Source of the DNA: Oscillospiraceae bacterium | GTDB lineage: Bacteria > Bacillota > Clostridia > UMGS1810 | Direction: 5' to 3' | NCBI GenBank assembly: GCA_021629085.1 | Contig: JAJXRJ010000005.1 | Coordinates: 1-31,397 of the forward strand | DNA length: 31,397 nucleotides | Part shown: one piece after another, positions 7,346-15,674 of the stretch | Layout of the letters: each line of letters begins with the position of its first letter | How positions within the stretch are numbered: position 1 is the first letter of the stretch | Notes under the pieces: model-generated | What the model was told of the DNA's origin: nothing | Databases searched by the model: none | What the model saw: only the letters and a program-made list of their open reading frames with translations | Position numbers and translations under genes: made by a program

Positions 7346-8311
7346 TTAAATCCACCACATATCGCCCTTTTGCTCATAAATCAACACGTCCTGCAAAAAG
7401 CGCATCGCTTTTTTAAGCCCCTCGAGCGGTGTCATTAAGCTGTCCTCATGCTCAATGCTGATGACGCCATCATAGCCACCTAAGCGCAGCTCGCTGATCA
7501 TATCTTTCCAGACGGAAAAATCATGCCCATATCCCACTGAGCGGAAAATCCAGGCACGGTTTATTTCGTCCGCATAGGACTTCCCATCCAGAACACCGTT
7601 GGTTTTGGTGTTGATTTCGTCAATTTTGGTATCTTTGGCATGGAAATGGTATATCGCACCGCGCAGCTTCCGAAGTGCGTACACCGGGTCAATCCCCTGC
7701 CAGAACAAATGACTGGGGTCAAAGTTTGCGCCAATGATATCCCCCACTGCATCCCGCAGGCGCAGCAATGTTTCGGCGTTGTATACGCAAAAGCCCGGGT
7801 GCATTTCAAACGCAATTTTTTTCACCCCATACTGCTTTGCATATTCCGATGCCTTTTTCCAATAGGGAATCAGCACCTCATTCCACTGGTAGTCCAAAAT
7901 TTCGGTAAAATCGTTTGGCCAGGGGCAGGTGACCCAGTTGGGTGTTTGATCTGCTGCACAGCCGCCCGGGCAGCCGGAAAATGTGATAACAGTATCAATT
8001 CCCATCTGCTGTGCAAGCCGGCAGGTCCGCTCAAAATCAGCGTGATAGCGCGCCGCCTCCGCCGGGTTTGGATGCACTGCATTGCCGTGGCAGCTCAACG
8101 CTGCAATTTCAATGTCATATTTTGCACACAAATCCTTTACCGCTTTGATTTTATCCGGCTGGTCAATGATTTCCTCCGGCTTCAAATGCTCTGTTCCGGG
8201 AAATCCACCCGCGCCAAGCTCAATGGCCTGTGCCCCGTTATCATGCATAAATTTTAACGCTTCTTCCAAAGTCATGCCGCCGAATACCGGCGAAAATACG
8301 CCAAGCTTCAT
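7346..8311 (-). CDS. Sugar phosphate isomerase/epimerase-like TIM-barrel protein
   Basis: A 321-residue protein of the xylose-isomerase-like TIM-barrel superfamily (AP endonuclease 2 / IolE-like). It starts MKLGVFSPVFGGMTLEEAL, typical of strand and helix 1. Likely metal ligands sit at strand ends: FEMHPG near residue 167, the DPSH element near 197, HFHAKD near 223 and SIEHED near 289. Such enzymes isomerise, epimerise or dehydrate sugars or inositols with a divalent metal; the actual substrate is unknown. It is cytosolic. The ATG has GGGAGG nine bases upstream. A strong promoter with an internal dyad lies at 8350-8379, which suggests repression by a substrate-responsive regulator. Confidence 0.85.
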   Translation of the reverse strand: MKLGVFSPVFGGMTLEEALKFMHDNGAQAIELGAGGFPGTEHLKPEEIIDQPDKIKAVKDLCAKYDIEIAALSCHGNAVHPNPAEAARYHADFERTCRLAQQMGIDTVITFSGCPGGCAADQTPNWVTCPWPNDFTEILDYQWNEVLIPYWKKASEYAKQYGVKKIAFEMHPGFCVYNAETLLRLRDAVGDIIGANFDPSHLFWQGIDPVYALRKLRGAIYHFHAKDTKIDEINTKTNGVLDGKSYADEINRAWIFRSVGYGHDFSVWKDMISELRLGGYDGVISIEHEDSLMTPLEGLKKAMRFLQDVLIYEQKGDMWWI

Positions 8312-8349
8312 GTAAACCAGCCTCCCAATTAAAATTTGCTTCTTTGGTA

Positions 8350-8379
8350 ACTATATCCCATTTGAAAATGGTTTGTCAA
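8350..8379 (-). promoter_or_regulatory. Sigma-A promoter with palindrome in the spacer
   Basis: The minus strand has -35 TTGACA (8374-8379), an 18-base spacer and -10 TATAGT (8350-8355), about 40 bases upstream of the isomerase-like gene. The spacer contains the dyad CCATTT-GA-AAATGG (8358-8371). That is where a repressor would block RNA polymerase. Confidence 0.75.
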
Positions 8380-8435
8380 TAGCATCTGTCAAAAATTTAA
8401 AATTTGTTCACAATCGCACAATGGGAAAAAATTTG

Positions 8436-8464
8436 TAGACAGGAATTAAATTCTGTGTTACAAT
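8436..8464 (+). promoter_or_regulatory. Sigma-A promoter of the Wzz-type gene
   Basis: TAGACA (8436-8441) and TACAAT (8459-8464) with 17-base spacing, each five of six matches to consensus. The spacer contains a small dyad GAATT-A-AATTC (8443-8453). The promoter is followed by AGGAGG at 8487-8492. Confidence 0.75.
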
Positions 8465-8493
8465 AAATAAAAAGCCAAAAACAATTAGGAGGA

Positions 8494-9186
8494 ATGGGTG
8501 TTTTGAACAGCTCATACAATATCTTTTCTCTGCTGCGATTATTTTTGCGCAAATGGTGGATTTTACTGATCTGTGCAGTGGTTGCCAGCGCGGCGTTGTT
8601 TTTTTACACGCAATACTTTACCATTCCTGTGTACCAAACCTCCGGTTCACTGTTTATCCGGAATACCAGCAGCAGCCAGACTGGTTCCGACGGCGAGGTG
8701 CGCTTAGACGAGCTGATGACCTCGCAGGAGCTTTTAAAAACCTATATGGAAATTTTAAATTCGGAACGGTTTTACAACCGCTTGCGTAGTATTTCCGGCT
8801 TGACCTATTCCAACAACGCCATGCAAAACATGATCTCCATGGCCTCAAAAAACCAAACCGAAGTACTGCAAATTTCCGTCATCGCTCCCCGCCCGGCAGA
8901 CGCATACATCCTCTTGGAAACCATATTGGCGGCGGCACAGGATGAAATTCAGTGGATTGTGGGCGGCGGCAGCATCAAGGTGCTAGACCATGCCACCTAT
9001 CCAAACGCTCCGATTCCCAGCGCTACCAAGCGCAATACAGCCATCGGATTTATGGTGGGGCTATTGCTCGCGATGGGCGCTGTGGTAATCATCGACATGC
9101 TGGATCGGCGCGTGAAGGACAGTGACGATTTAACAGCAATTTACAACCAATATGTCCTGGGCGAAATTCCACAAATACATGCATAA
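8494..9186 (+). CDS. Wzz/YveK-type polysaccharide chain-length determinant protein
   Basis: A protein of about 230 residues with the Wzz layout: a cytosolic start, transmembrane helix 1 at about 24-44 (WWILLICAVVASAALFFYTQ), an extracytoplasmic region of about 140 residues, and helix 2 at about 188-208 followed by a short tail ending in VKDSDDL-type sequence. This is the membrane adaptor form found with BY-kinases in Gram-positives, where it helps control polymer length and export. No kinase, flippase or polymerase gene is adjacent, so it stands alone here. The start may be TTG at 8503 instead: the ATG at 8494 is only one base from AGGAGG, while the TTG is ten bases away. Confidence 0.8.
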   Translation: MGVLNSSYNIFSLLRLFLRKWWILLICAVVASAALFFYTQYFTIPVYQTSGSLFIRNTSSSQTGSDGEVRLDELMTSQELLKTYMEILNSERFYNRLRSISGLTYSNNAMQNMISMASKNQTEVLQISVIAPRPADAYILLETILAAAQDEIQWIVGGGSIKVLDHATYPNAPIPSATKRNTAIGFMVGLLLAMGAVVIIDMLDRRVKDSDDLTAIYNQYVLGEIPQIHA

Positions 9187-9227
9187 ACCGGCGTCCCTCC
9201 GGTTAAAAACTTTATCACCATAAAATC

Positions 9228-9263
9228 AAACGCTGTGAGAATTTGATCCCACAGCGTTTTTTT
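9228..9263 (+). terminator. Intrinsic terminator after the Wzz-type gene
   Basis: AAACGCTGTG (9228-9237) pairs perfectly with CACAGCGTTT (9250-9259) and is followed by a T run to 9263. A smaller AACCGG/CCGGTT hairpin lies just before it. It separates this gene from convergent hpf and may serve both. Confidence 0.85.
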
Positions 9264-9266
9264 CAC

Positions 9267-9791
9267 TTATTTGAGTTCAATTAAACCATAGTTTCCGTCT
9301 TTGCGTTTGTAAACCACATTGACCTCCTCTGTGGCAGAATTACTAAAAATATAAAAGCTATGCCCCAAAAGGTTCATTTGTAAAATTGCCTCTTCAGCGC
9401 TCATGGGTTTGTTGTGATAGGTTTTGGTTTTCACAATCTGAAATTCCGGCTCTTCCTCAATATTTGGGGCCTCCGCCTCCACACTTGCAAATGCGCCCTG
9501 TTTGAGCCGTTTTTCCAGCTTTGTTTTCTGCTTGCGGATCTGGCGCTCCATCAGCTCCACCGCTTTGTCGATGGAATGGTACAGATCGTCACTGGTCTCC
9601 TCGGAACGGTAAACCATCCCATTATAAAAAATGGTAATTTCTGCGGTATGATTCTCTTTTTGCGTGGAGAGCGTCACATTTGCCTCAGCCTCTGCTTCAA
9701 AGAATTTGTCGAGCTTGGCCACCTTCTTTTGCGCATACTGCTCCATTGCGGGGGTCAAGTCCATCTTTCTGGCGATGATTTTGTTTTTCAT
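9267..9791 (-). CDS. hpf: Ribosome hibernation promoting factor, long form
   Basis: A 174-residue long-form HPF (YvyD/RaiA family). The N-terminal S30AE domain (about 1-100) carries the basic helices MERQIRKQKTKLEKRL near residues 81-96. A linker rich in Glu follows, then a C-terminal dimerisation domain of about 55 residues (FQIVKTKTYHNKPMSAEEAI and VVYKRKDGNYGLIEL). In long-form species this domain joins two 70S ribosomes into inactive 100S dimers in stationary phase. Length and both domains match. The ATG has AAAGGAGATG upstream. It is separated from the fumarase gene by 78 bases without a terminator, so it may have its own promoter or be partly read from the carA operon. Confidence 0.93.
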   Translation of the reverse strand: MKNKIIARKMDLTPAMEQYAQKKVAKLDKFFEAEAEANVTLSTQKENHTAEITIFYNGMVYRSEETSDDLYHSIDKAVELMERQIRKQKTKLEKRLKQGAFASVEAEAPNIEEEPEFQIVKTKTYHNKPMSAEEAILQMNLLGHSFYIFSNSATEEVNVVYKRKDGNYGLIELK

Positions 9792-9869
9792 ACCAACATC
9801 TCCTTTGTATATATTTATGGTGCGTCACCATTTTTTATCTCGTATAATTGATACCCCATTTTTTAAGAA

Positions 9870-10712
9870 TTAAACAATCTTTGTGTGCACATGCCGCGTG
9901 ACATGACAGCCGATGTTGACTGCCACAGGCAGTCCAGCAATGTGGGTAGGAAAGGTTTCGATATTGACAGCCAAAGCTGTTGTGGTCCCGCCAAACCCCT
10001 GCGGCCCAACCCCAAGGCGGTTAATTTTTTCTAAAAGTTCCGCTTCCATACATTTATAATACTCCATTGGGTTGCGGATGTCAATGCTTCTTGCAAGCGC
10101 TTTTTTTGCAAGAAGCGCACATTTTTCCATTGTACCGCCAATTCCCACGCCTACTACCATGGGTGGACAGGGATTTGGCCCAGCCTTCTCTACAGTGTCT
10201 AGCACAAACTGCTTGACTCCTTCTTCCCCAGCAGACGGGCTGAACATCTTAAGTGCGCTCATATTCTCACTGCCAAACCCCTTTGGTGCAAAGGTAATGT
10301 CAATTGCATCCCCCTCCACAATGTCGTAATGAATAATGGCGGGCGTGTTGTCATTGGTGTTGACACGCAAAAGCGGGTCAGCTACCACCGATTTTCTGAG
10401 ATAGCCTTCGGCATACCCCTGCCGCACACCTAAATTGATGGCCTCTGTCAGATTGCCTTCCACAAATACATCACACCCGATTTCCACAAAAAACACCGCC
10501 ATACCGGTATCCTGGCAAATGGGCATGCGCTTTTTTTGCGCAATCGAAAAGTTTTCAGCAATTTTTTCAAGAATATCGGCGCCAAGCGGAGACTTCTCTG
10601 CCTTGCGTGCCTCTAAAATTGCTCGCTGCACATCCGCAGGCAGGCAATAGTTGGCCTCCATGCACATTTGTTTTACCGTTTGCGTAATGTCCTTTGCAAA
10701 GATCTTTTTCAT
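9870..10712 (-). CDS. Class I fumarate hydratase, alpha (N-terminal) subunit
   Basis: A 280-residue protein of the Fe-S hydro-lyase alpha family (fumarase class I N-terminal / TtdA). Three cysteines expected to hold the [4Fe-4S] cluster are visible: CQDTG near residue 66, the NPCPP segment near 185 and IGCH near 268. SALKMFSPSAG and GFGGTTTALAV are also typical. The enzyme interconverts fumarate and malate (or dehydrates tartrate) together with a beta subunit of about 180-200 residues. No beta-subunit gene lies on either side; the neighbours are hpf and a DUF2520 gene. It is 15 bases from the DUF2520 gene and has GGGGAGG upstream, so it is probably the last gene of the carA operon. Confidence 0.88.
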   Translation of the reverse strand: MKKIFAKDITQTVKQMCMEANYCLPADVQRAILEARKAEKSPLGADILEKIAENFSIAQKKRMPICQDTGMAVFFVEIGCDVFVEGNLTEAINLGVRQGYAEGYLRKSVVADPLLRVNTNDNTPAIIHYDIVEGDAIDITFAPKGFGSENMSALKMFSPSAGEEGVKQFVLDTVEKAGPNPCPPMVVGVGIGGTMEKCALLAKKALARSIDIRNPMEYYKCMEAELLEKINRLGVGPQGFGGTTTALAVNIETFPTHIAGLPVAVNIGCHVTRHVHTKIV

Positions 10713-10727
10713 CTATATCCTCCCCGG

Positions 10728-11579
10728 TCAATCCTTTTGGTCGACACCCGACATCAACAACAGCTCTTTAATCCGCTTGCGCACCGCATCGGTCACATCA
10801 GAATATTCCAGTTCGCTCAGTGCAATCATTTTATAAATGGACTGTATATTGAACCCAACCCCGTGCCGCATTGCTTCTAAATGCTTGCGCAAAGTCGCCA
10901 CATCACCGCGGGCTGCCGGGCCGGTTAGCATGGTGACCATATCATCTGCTTCCAGCATTCTTGACACATTCCAGCGAATAATAGGCGCAAACATTTCCAT
11001 CCGCCCCACGCCGGACGTTTTGAGCACCTCATTTCCCATCATTAAAAGGTCGGAAACAAAGCTGGTCATAAAGCACAGTGCAAAATGATACACTGCTTTT
11101 TGTCCCGGCTTCACTTCAATATATGGAATGCAGCGCTCGTCAACTTCATCGATAAAATCCCAATAGCGCTTTCCATAGCCCTCCAAAATAAAGGTGAGGC
11201 CGTCTAAGTTTACAGGCACTTTCGTATCAAACAGATAAGGCGGATGAAATGAAAAATAGGTGTTTGCTTCGCCAATATCTAAAATTTCTGCCCCTTCCAC
11301 ACCGCTCAAACAGCAAAATATTTTGTTCTCCGGCTTTAACATTCGGATTTTATGCATGGTTTTTCTGATATTATCGTCTGAGGTAGAAATAAAGATAAGT
11401 TCTGCTGTACGCAGTGCCTTTTCCAGTTCGTCAAAGGCTTTGCAATCCACGGCAACTGCCGCATCCACCGCCCATGCCAGCTCCCGGCTAAAAAAGCCTG
11501 TGACTTCAAAGCCCTTGGATTTCATATAAGCGGCAACGCTAATTCCTGCCCGGCTTGCGCCAACAAAAGATACTTTCAT
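10728..11579 (-). CDS. Rossmann-fold and DUF2520 domain protein (dehydrogenase-like)
   Basis: A 283-residue protein. An N-terminal NAD(P)-binding Rossmann fold (about 1-110) begins KVSFVGASRAGISVAAYM with the glycine-rich loop. The C-terminal half matches DUF2520, with FHPPYLFD near residue 121 and the diagnostic LTGPAARGDVATLRKHL near 236. It resembles 3-hydroxyacid or ketopantoate-type reductases, but the substrate of DUF2520 proteins is not known to me. Related genes often sit near pantothenate genes; here it sits between carB-dapF and the fumarase subunit, 54 bases after the former with no terminator between. No clear Shine-Dalgarno motif precedes its ATG, only TTAGGTTGTT, so translation may depend on coupling. 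Confidence 0.8.
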   Translation of the reverse strand: MKVSFVGASRAGISVAAYMKSKGFEVTGFFSRELAWAVDAAVAVDCKAFDELEKALRTAELIFISTSDDNIRKTMHKIRMLKPENKIFCCLSGVEGAEILDIGEANTYFSFHPPYLFDTKVPVNLDGLTFILEGYGKRYWDFIDEVDERCIPYIEVKPGQKAVYHFALCFMTSFVSDLLMMGNEVLKTSGVGRMEMFAPIIRWNVSRMLEADDMVTMLTGPAARGDVATLRKHLEAMRHGVGFNIQSIYKMIALSELEYSDVTDAVRKRIKELLLMSGVDQKD

Positions 11580-11633
11580 AACAACCTAACCTCATCGGTT
11601 TTTAACGTTTGTAACACCGCTTCCAAAGCTAGA

Positions 11634-14600
11634 TCAAACCTCCACAAAGCCGTCATAAATTTTTTGTGCTTCTCCGGTCATATAAACGGCGTCATCGGTG
11701 TAACGGATAACAAGGTCACCGCCAATGAGCTTCACTGTTATGTCGCCGCCTTTTTTGCAAAATCCATTTTCCACTGCCGCCACTGCCGCAGCGCACGCAC
11801 CAGTGCCGCAGGCCCAGGTTTCCCCGCTGCCCCGCTCCCAAACGCGCATTTTTAATGTATTTTCATCAATCACCTGTACAAATTCGGTGTTTACGCGTTC
11901 TGGAAATAGCGGATCGCTCTCAAACGCTGGCCCCATTTGTTCCAGGTCTAAACTGTCCACATTGTCGCAAAACACCACACAGTGCGGATTCCCCATGGAT
12001 ACACAGGTGATATCATATTTACCACCCGCAATATTGACACTGCGCGCCACAATTTTTTCGCCGTCCAAATTCACAGGGATATTTTTTGGCGCAAATTCTG
12101 CTTTGCCCATATCCACCTGCACATAGCGCACTTCACCGTTTTGCTTTTTTAACTCCAGCGTTTTGATGCCGGAAAGCGTTTCCACCGTGAGCTGTTCGCC
12201 CTCCACAATGTGATTGTCGTGTAGATATTTTCCAATGCAGCGGATGGCATTGCCACACATTTTGCCCTCGCTGCCGTCCAAATTAAACATCCGCATTTTT
12301 GCGTCCGCCACATCCGACGGGCAAATGAGCACCACACCGTCGCCGCCAATCCCGAAATGCCGGTCGGAAAGCCGAATGCTCAGCCCTTCGGGGTTTGTGA
12401 TGTCCTGCTCAAAGCAGTTAAAATAGATGTAGTCGTTGCCGCAGCCCTGCATTTTGGTAAACCGGAGCTTGAGCGTTTCAGTACGCATATCGTTGATATT
12501 GACAAGCTCCGTGGAATACTCGGAATACCGGCTTTTTAGGCAGTTTAGAAGCGCCATGGCAGTATCGATAGAGGTGAGGCAGGGAATGCTGCGCTCCACC
12601 GCCTTGCGGCGAATCCGCACACTGTCACGGGTGGGAATCCTTCCCTTAGAGGAAGTGGAAACTACATAGTCCACCTTGCCGCTCTCAATCAAGTTGAGCG
12701 CGTTGTTGTCCGATTCGTGGATTTTTTCCACGATTTCCACGTTCATGCCCGCCTTCCGGATAATTTGTGCAGTGCCATACGTAGCGTAGAGAGAAAAGCC
12801 CATATCGTAAAACTTTTTGGCCAAATCGGCCAGCTCGCCCTTGTCGCTGTCGCGCACGGTGAGGAATACACCGCCGTGCTTTTTCATGCGGTAGCCCGCG
12901 CCAATGAGCCCCTTATAGAGCGCTTCCTCCAGCGTACTGGCAATGCCCAGCACCTCACCGGTGGATTTCATCTCCGGTCCTAAATGGTTATCCACGTCAA
13001 TCAGCTTTTCAAACGAGAACACTGGCACCTTGACCGCCACATAGGGAGACGTTTTATAAAGCCCTGTACCGTAGCCGATGTCCGCCAGCTTTTCGCCCAG
13101 CATCGTGCGTGTAGCTAGATCTACCATGGGCACACCCGTCACTTTGCTGATATAAGGAATGGTACGCGAAGAACGCGGGTTGACCTCAATGACATACAGC
13201 TCATTGTGATAGATGAGATATTGGATATTGATAAGCCCCTTCGTGGACAGGCACACCGCAAGCTTACGCGAACAGTCAATAATTTTTTCAATCATCTCGT
13301 CGTCCACATTCCACGCCGGATAAACCGCAATGGAGTCGCCAGAGTGCACGCCGGCGCGCTCAACATGCCGCATGATGCCGGGAATGAGGATGTTTTCACC
13401 GTCGCAGATGGCGTCCACTTCAATTTCAATCCCCATCAAATATTTGTCAATCAAAACCGGGTTTTCAATTTTTTGCGATAAGATGATGCCCATGTACTCT
13501 TTTACATCATCCTCGTTAAATGCGATAATCATATTTTGCCCGCCCAGCACATAAGACGGCCGGAGCAGCACTGGATAGCCGATTTCCTTTGCAGCCAAAA
13601 GCGCCTCGTCCGCCGTCATCACGGTGGTGCCCTGCGGGCGCTTGATTTGAAGCCCCTCTAACAATGCATCAAACCGCTCGCGGTCCTCCGCCATATCAAT
13701 GCTGTCGGCCGAGGTGCCAAGGATGCGGACGTTGTTTTCGCTCAAGAAATGGGTGAGTTTAATCGCCGTCTGCCCGCCAAACGCCACGACCGCGCCGTAT
13801 GGTTTTTCCGTTTTGAGGATGCTCATCACATCCTCCGGCGTGAGTGGTTCAAAATACAGCCGGTCAGCAGTGTCAAAGTCAGTGGATACGGTTTCAGGAT
13901 TGTTGTTGACAATCACCACTTCATAACCCAGATCTTTGAGCGACCAAACGCAGTGTACCGACGCATAGTCAAACTCAATGCCCTGCCCAATGCGGATAGG
14001 CCCAGAGCCAAATACAATGACTTTTTTCTTTTTAGAGCCCCGCTCTAAAATGAACTCTTTTGCTTCGTTTTCATCGTCATAGGTGGAGTAAAAATAGGGC
14101 GTTTCCGCTTTGAATTCCGCCGCGCAGGTGTCCACCATTTTGTAAGATGCATAGCGCGGGTTGGCAATTTTCTGCCCGGTGTAGGCTTCAATGGTCTTAT
14201 CCAAATAGCCCATTTTCTTGGCCTTTAAGTAGAGCGCGTCGTCCAAATGCCCCTCTTTTAGCAGGTTGTCCATGTCCACCAGGTTTTTGAGCTTATATAA
14301 GAACCAGTTGTCAATCATGGTGATATCATGGATTTCAGAAATGGAAATTCCACGTTTTAACGCTTCATACACCACAAAAATGCGCTCGTCAGTACAGTTG
14401 TGCAGCTCCTTTGCCACCTCTTCGTCGGTCATATCCATCGCTTTTTTGTAGTTTAGGCTGTCCACTTTAATTTCCGCGCCGCGCACCGCCTTCATAATGG
14501 CCTGCTCAAACGACGAGCCAATGGCCATGACCTCGCCAGTGGCCTTCATCTGCGTACCCAGTGTGCGTTTTGCATACACAAACTTGTCAAACGGCCATTT

Positions 14601-15674
14601 GGGGAATTTGATGACCACATAGTCGATGGTGGGCTCAAAGCACGCCCAGGTGGTGCCGGTCACCGCATTTTTAATCTCGCTTAACTCATAGCCAATGGCA
14701 ATTTTTGCCGCCACTTTCGCAATGGGATACCCTGTGGCTTTGGACGCCAGCGCCGATGAGCGGGACACGCGGGGGTTTACTTCAATGACTGCATATTCAA
14801 AACTTTCAGGGTTTAACGCAAACTGGCAGTTGCAGCCGCCCTCCACTTTGAGCTCAGAAACAATACTTAACGCCGCATTCCGCAGCATTTGATATTCTTC
14901 ATTCGCCAGCGTCACTGCCGGGGCAATGACAATGCTGTCGCCGGTGTGCACGCCAACTGGGTCAAGGTTTTCCATGCTGCAAACCGTAATGACATTTCCC
15001 GCACTGTCGCGGATGACCTCAAACTCAATTTCCTTCCATCCAGAAACACACTTTTCCACTAAGACCTGCGTAATAGGCGATAATCTGAGGCCGTTTGCCG
15101 CAATTTCACAAAGCTCCTGTTCATTTTTTACAATACCGCCGCCTGTGCCCCCCAGCGTAAATGCTGGGCGAATAATGAGCGGATAACCGATTTCATTTGC
15201 AAACGCAACCGCAGATTCCACATCATTGACGACAGTAGACGGAATACAAGGCTGGCCAATTTTTTCCATGGTTTCTTTAAACAGCAGCCGATCCTCTGAT
15301 TTATCAATCGTCTCCGGATTTGCCCCAAGGAGCGTCACGCCATACGTTTCTAAAAATCCAGATTTTGCAAGCTGCATGGAAAGTGTGAGCCCCGTTTGCC
15401 CCCCCAAAGTGGATAAAAGGCCGTCCGGGCGTTCTTTTTTGATGATGCGTTCCAGCGTTTTTAAGGTGAGCGGCTCTATGTAAATTTTATCCGCCATGGC
15501 GTTGTCCGTCATGATGGTGGCTGGATTGGAATTGACCAAAATGACTTCTAACCCTTCTTCTTTTAACGCACGGCAGGCCTGTGTGCCCGCATAGTCAAAT
15601 TCCGCGGCCTGTCCGATCACAATCGGGCCGGAACCGATAACCATAACACGTTTGAGCTTTTTATTTAACGGCAT
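11634..15674 (-). CDS. carB-dapF: Carbamoyl-phosphate synthase large subunit fused to diaminopimelate epimerase
   Basis: A single 1,346-residue frame. Residues 1 to about 1062 are complete CarB: the carboxyphosphate ATP-grasp half (1-400, with VIEVNPRVSRSSALASKATG), the oligomerisation region (400-550), the carbamoyl-phosphate half (550-930, with VIEVNPRSSRTIPYISKVTG) and the MGS-like allosteric domain (930-1055). CarB elsewhere is about 1,070 residues. From Met1063 (codon at 12488) to 1346 follows a full-length DapF, with FTKMQGCGNDY at the start, catalytic Cys1140 in MCGNAIRC and Cys1289 in WACGTGACAA. DapF converts LL- to meso-diaminopimelate for lysine and peptidoglycan. No stop, frameshift or ribosome site lies at the join; the linker is about 20 residues. 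It overlaps carA by ten bases. The fusion partners act in different pathways. Confidence 0.92.
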   Translation of the reverse strand: MPLNKKLKRVMVIGSGPIVIGQAAEFDYAGTQACRALKEEGLEVILVNSNPATIMTDNAMADKIYIEPLTLKTLERIIKKERPDGLLSTLGGQTGLTLSMQLAKSGFLETYGVTLLGANPETIDKSEDRLLFKETMEKIGQPCIPSTVVNDVESAVAFANEIGYPLIIRPAFTLGGTGGGIVKNEQELCEIAANGLRLSPITQVLVEKCVSGWKEIEFEVIRDSAGNVITVCSMENLDPVGVHTGDSIVIAPAVTLANEEYQMLRNAALSIVSELKVEGGCNCQFALNPESFEYAVIEVNPRVSRSSALASKATGYPIAKVAAKIAIGYELSEIKNAVTGTTWACFEPTIDYVVIKFPKWPFDKFVYAKRTLGTQMKATGEVMAIGSSFEQAIMKAVRGAEIKVDSLNYKKAMDMTDEEVAKELHNCTDERIFVVYEALKRGISISEIHDITMIDNWFLYKLKNLVDMDNLLKEGHLDDALYLKAKKMGYLDKTIEAYTGQKIANPRYASYKMVDTCAAEFKAETPYFYSTYDDENEAKEFILERGSKKKKVIVFGSGPIRIGQGIEFDYASVHCVWSLKDLGYEVVIVNNNPETVSTDFDTADRLYFEPLTPEDVMSILKTEKPYGAVVAFGGQTAIKLTHFLSENNVRILGTSADSIDMAEDRERFDALLEGLQIKRPQGTTVMTADEALLAAKEIGYPVLLRPSYVLGGQNMIIAFNEDDVKEYMGIILSQKIENPVLIDKYLMGIEIEVDAICDGENILIPGIMRHVERAGVHSGDSIAVYPAWNVDDEMIEKIIDCSRKLAVCLSTKGLINIQYLIYHNELYVIEVNPRSSRTIPYISKVTGVPMVDLATRTMLGEKLADIGYGTGLYKTSPYVAVKVPVFSFEKLIDVDNHLGPEMKSTGEVLGIASTLEEALYKGLIGAGYRMKKHGGVFLTVRDSDKGELADLAKKFYDMGFSLYATYGTAQIIRKAGMNVEIVEKIHESDNNALNLIESGKVDYVVSTSSKGRIPTRDSVRIRRKAVERSIPCLTSIDTAMALLNCLKSRYSEYSTELVNINDMRTETLKLRFTKMQGCGNDYIYFNCFEQDITNPEGLSIRLSDRHFGIGGDGVVLICPSDVADAKMRMFNLDGSEGKMCGNAIRCIGKYLHDNHIVEGEQLTVETLSGIKTLELKKQNGEVRYVQVDMGKAEFAPKNIPVNLDGEKIVARSVNIAGGKYDITCVSMGNPHCVVFCDNVDSLDLEQMGPAFESDPLFPERVNTEFVQVIDENTLKMRVWERGSGETWACGTGACAAAVAAVENGFCKKGGDITVKLIGGDLVIRYTDDAVYMTGEAQKIYDGFVEV

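Noticed and set aside
9817..9837. ATGGTG-CGT-CACCAT hairpin followed by T residues on the plus strand near hpf
   Set aside because: Only 6 bp, no plus-strand gene upstream, and the T run is in the wrong orientation for hpf. Likely chance in AT-rich leader DNA.
12480..12540. Separate translation start for dapF at ATG 12488
   Set aside because: The frame is continuous with CarB, no stop lies between, and no Shine-Dalgarno motif is at usable distance. A fusion is the simpler reading, although internal initiation cannot be fully excluded.
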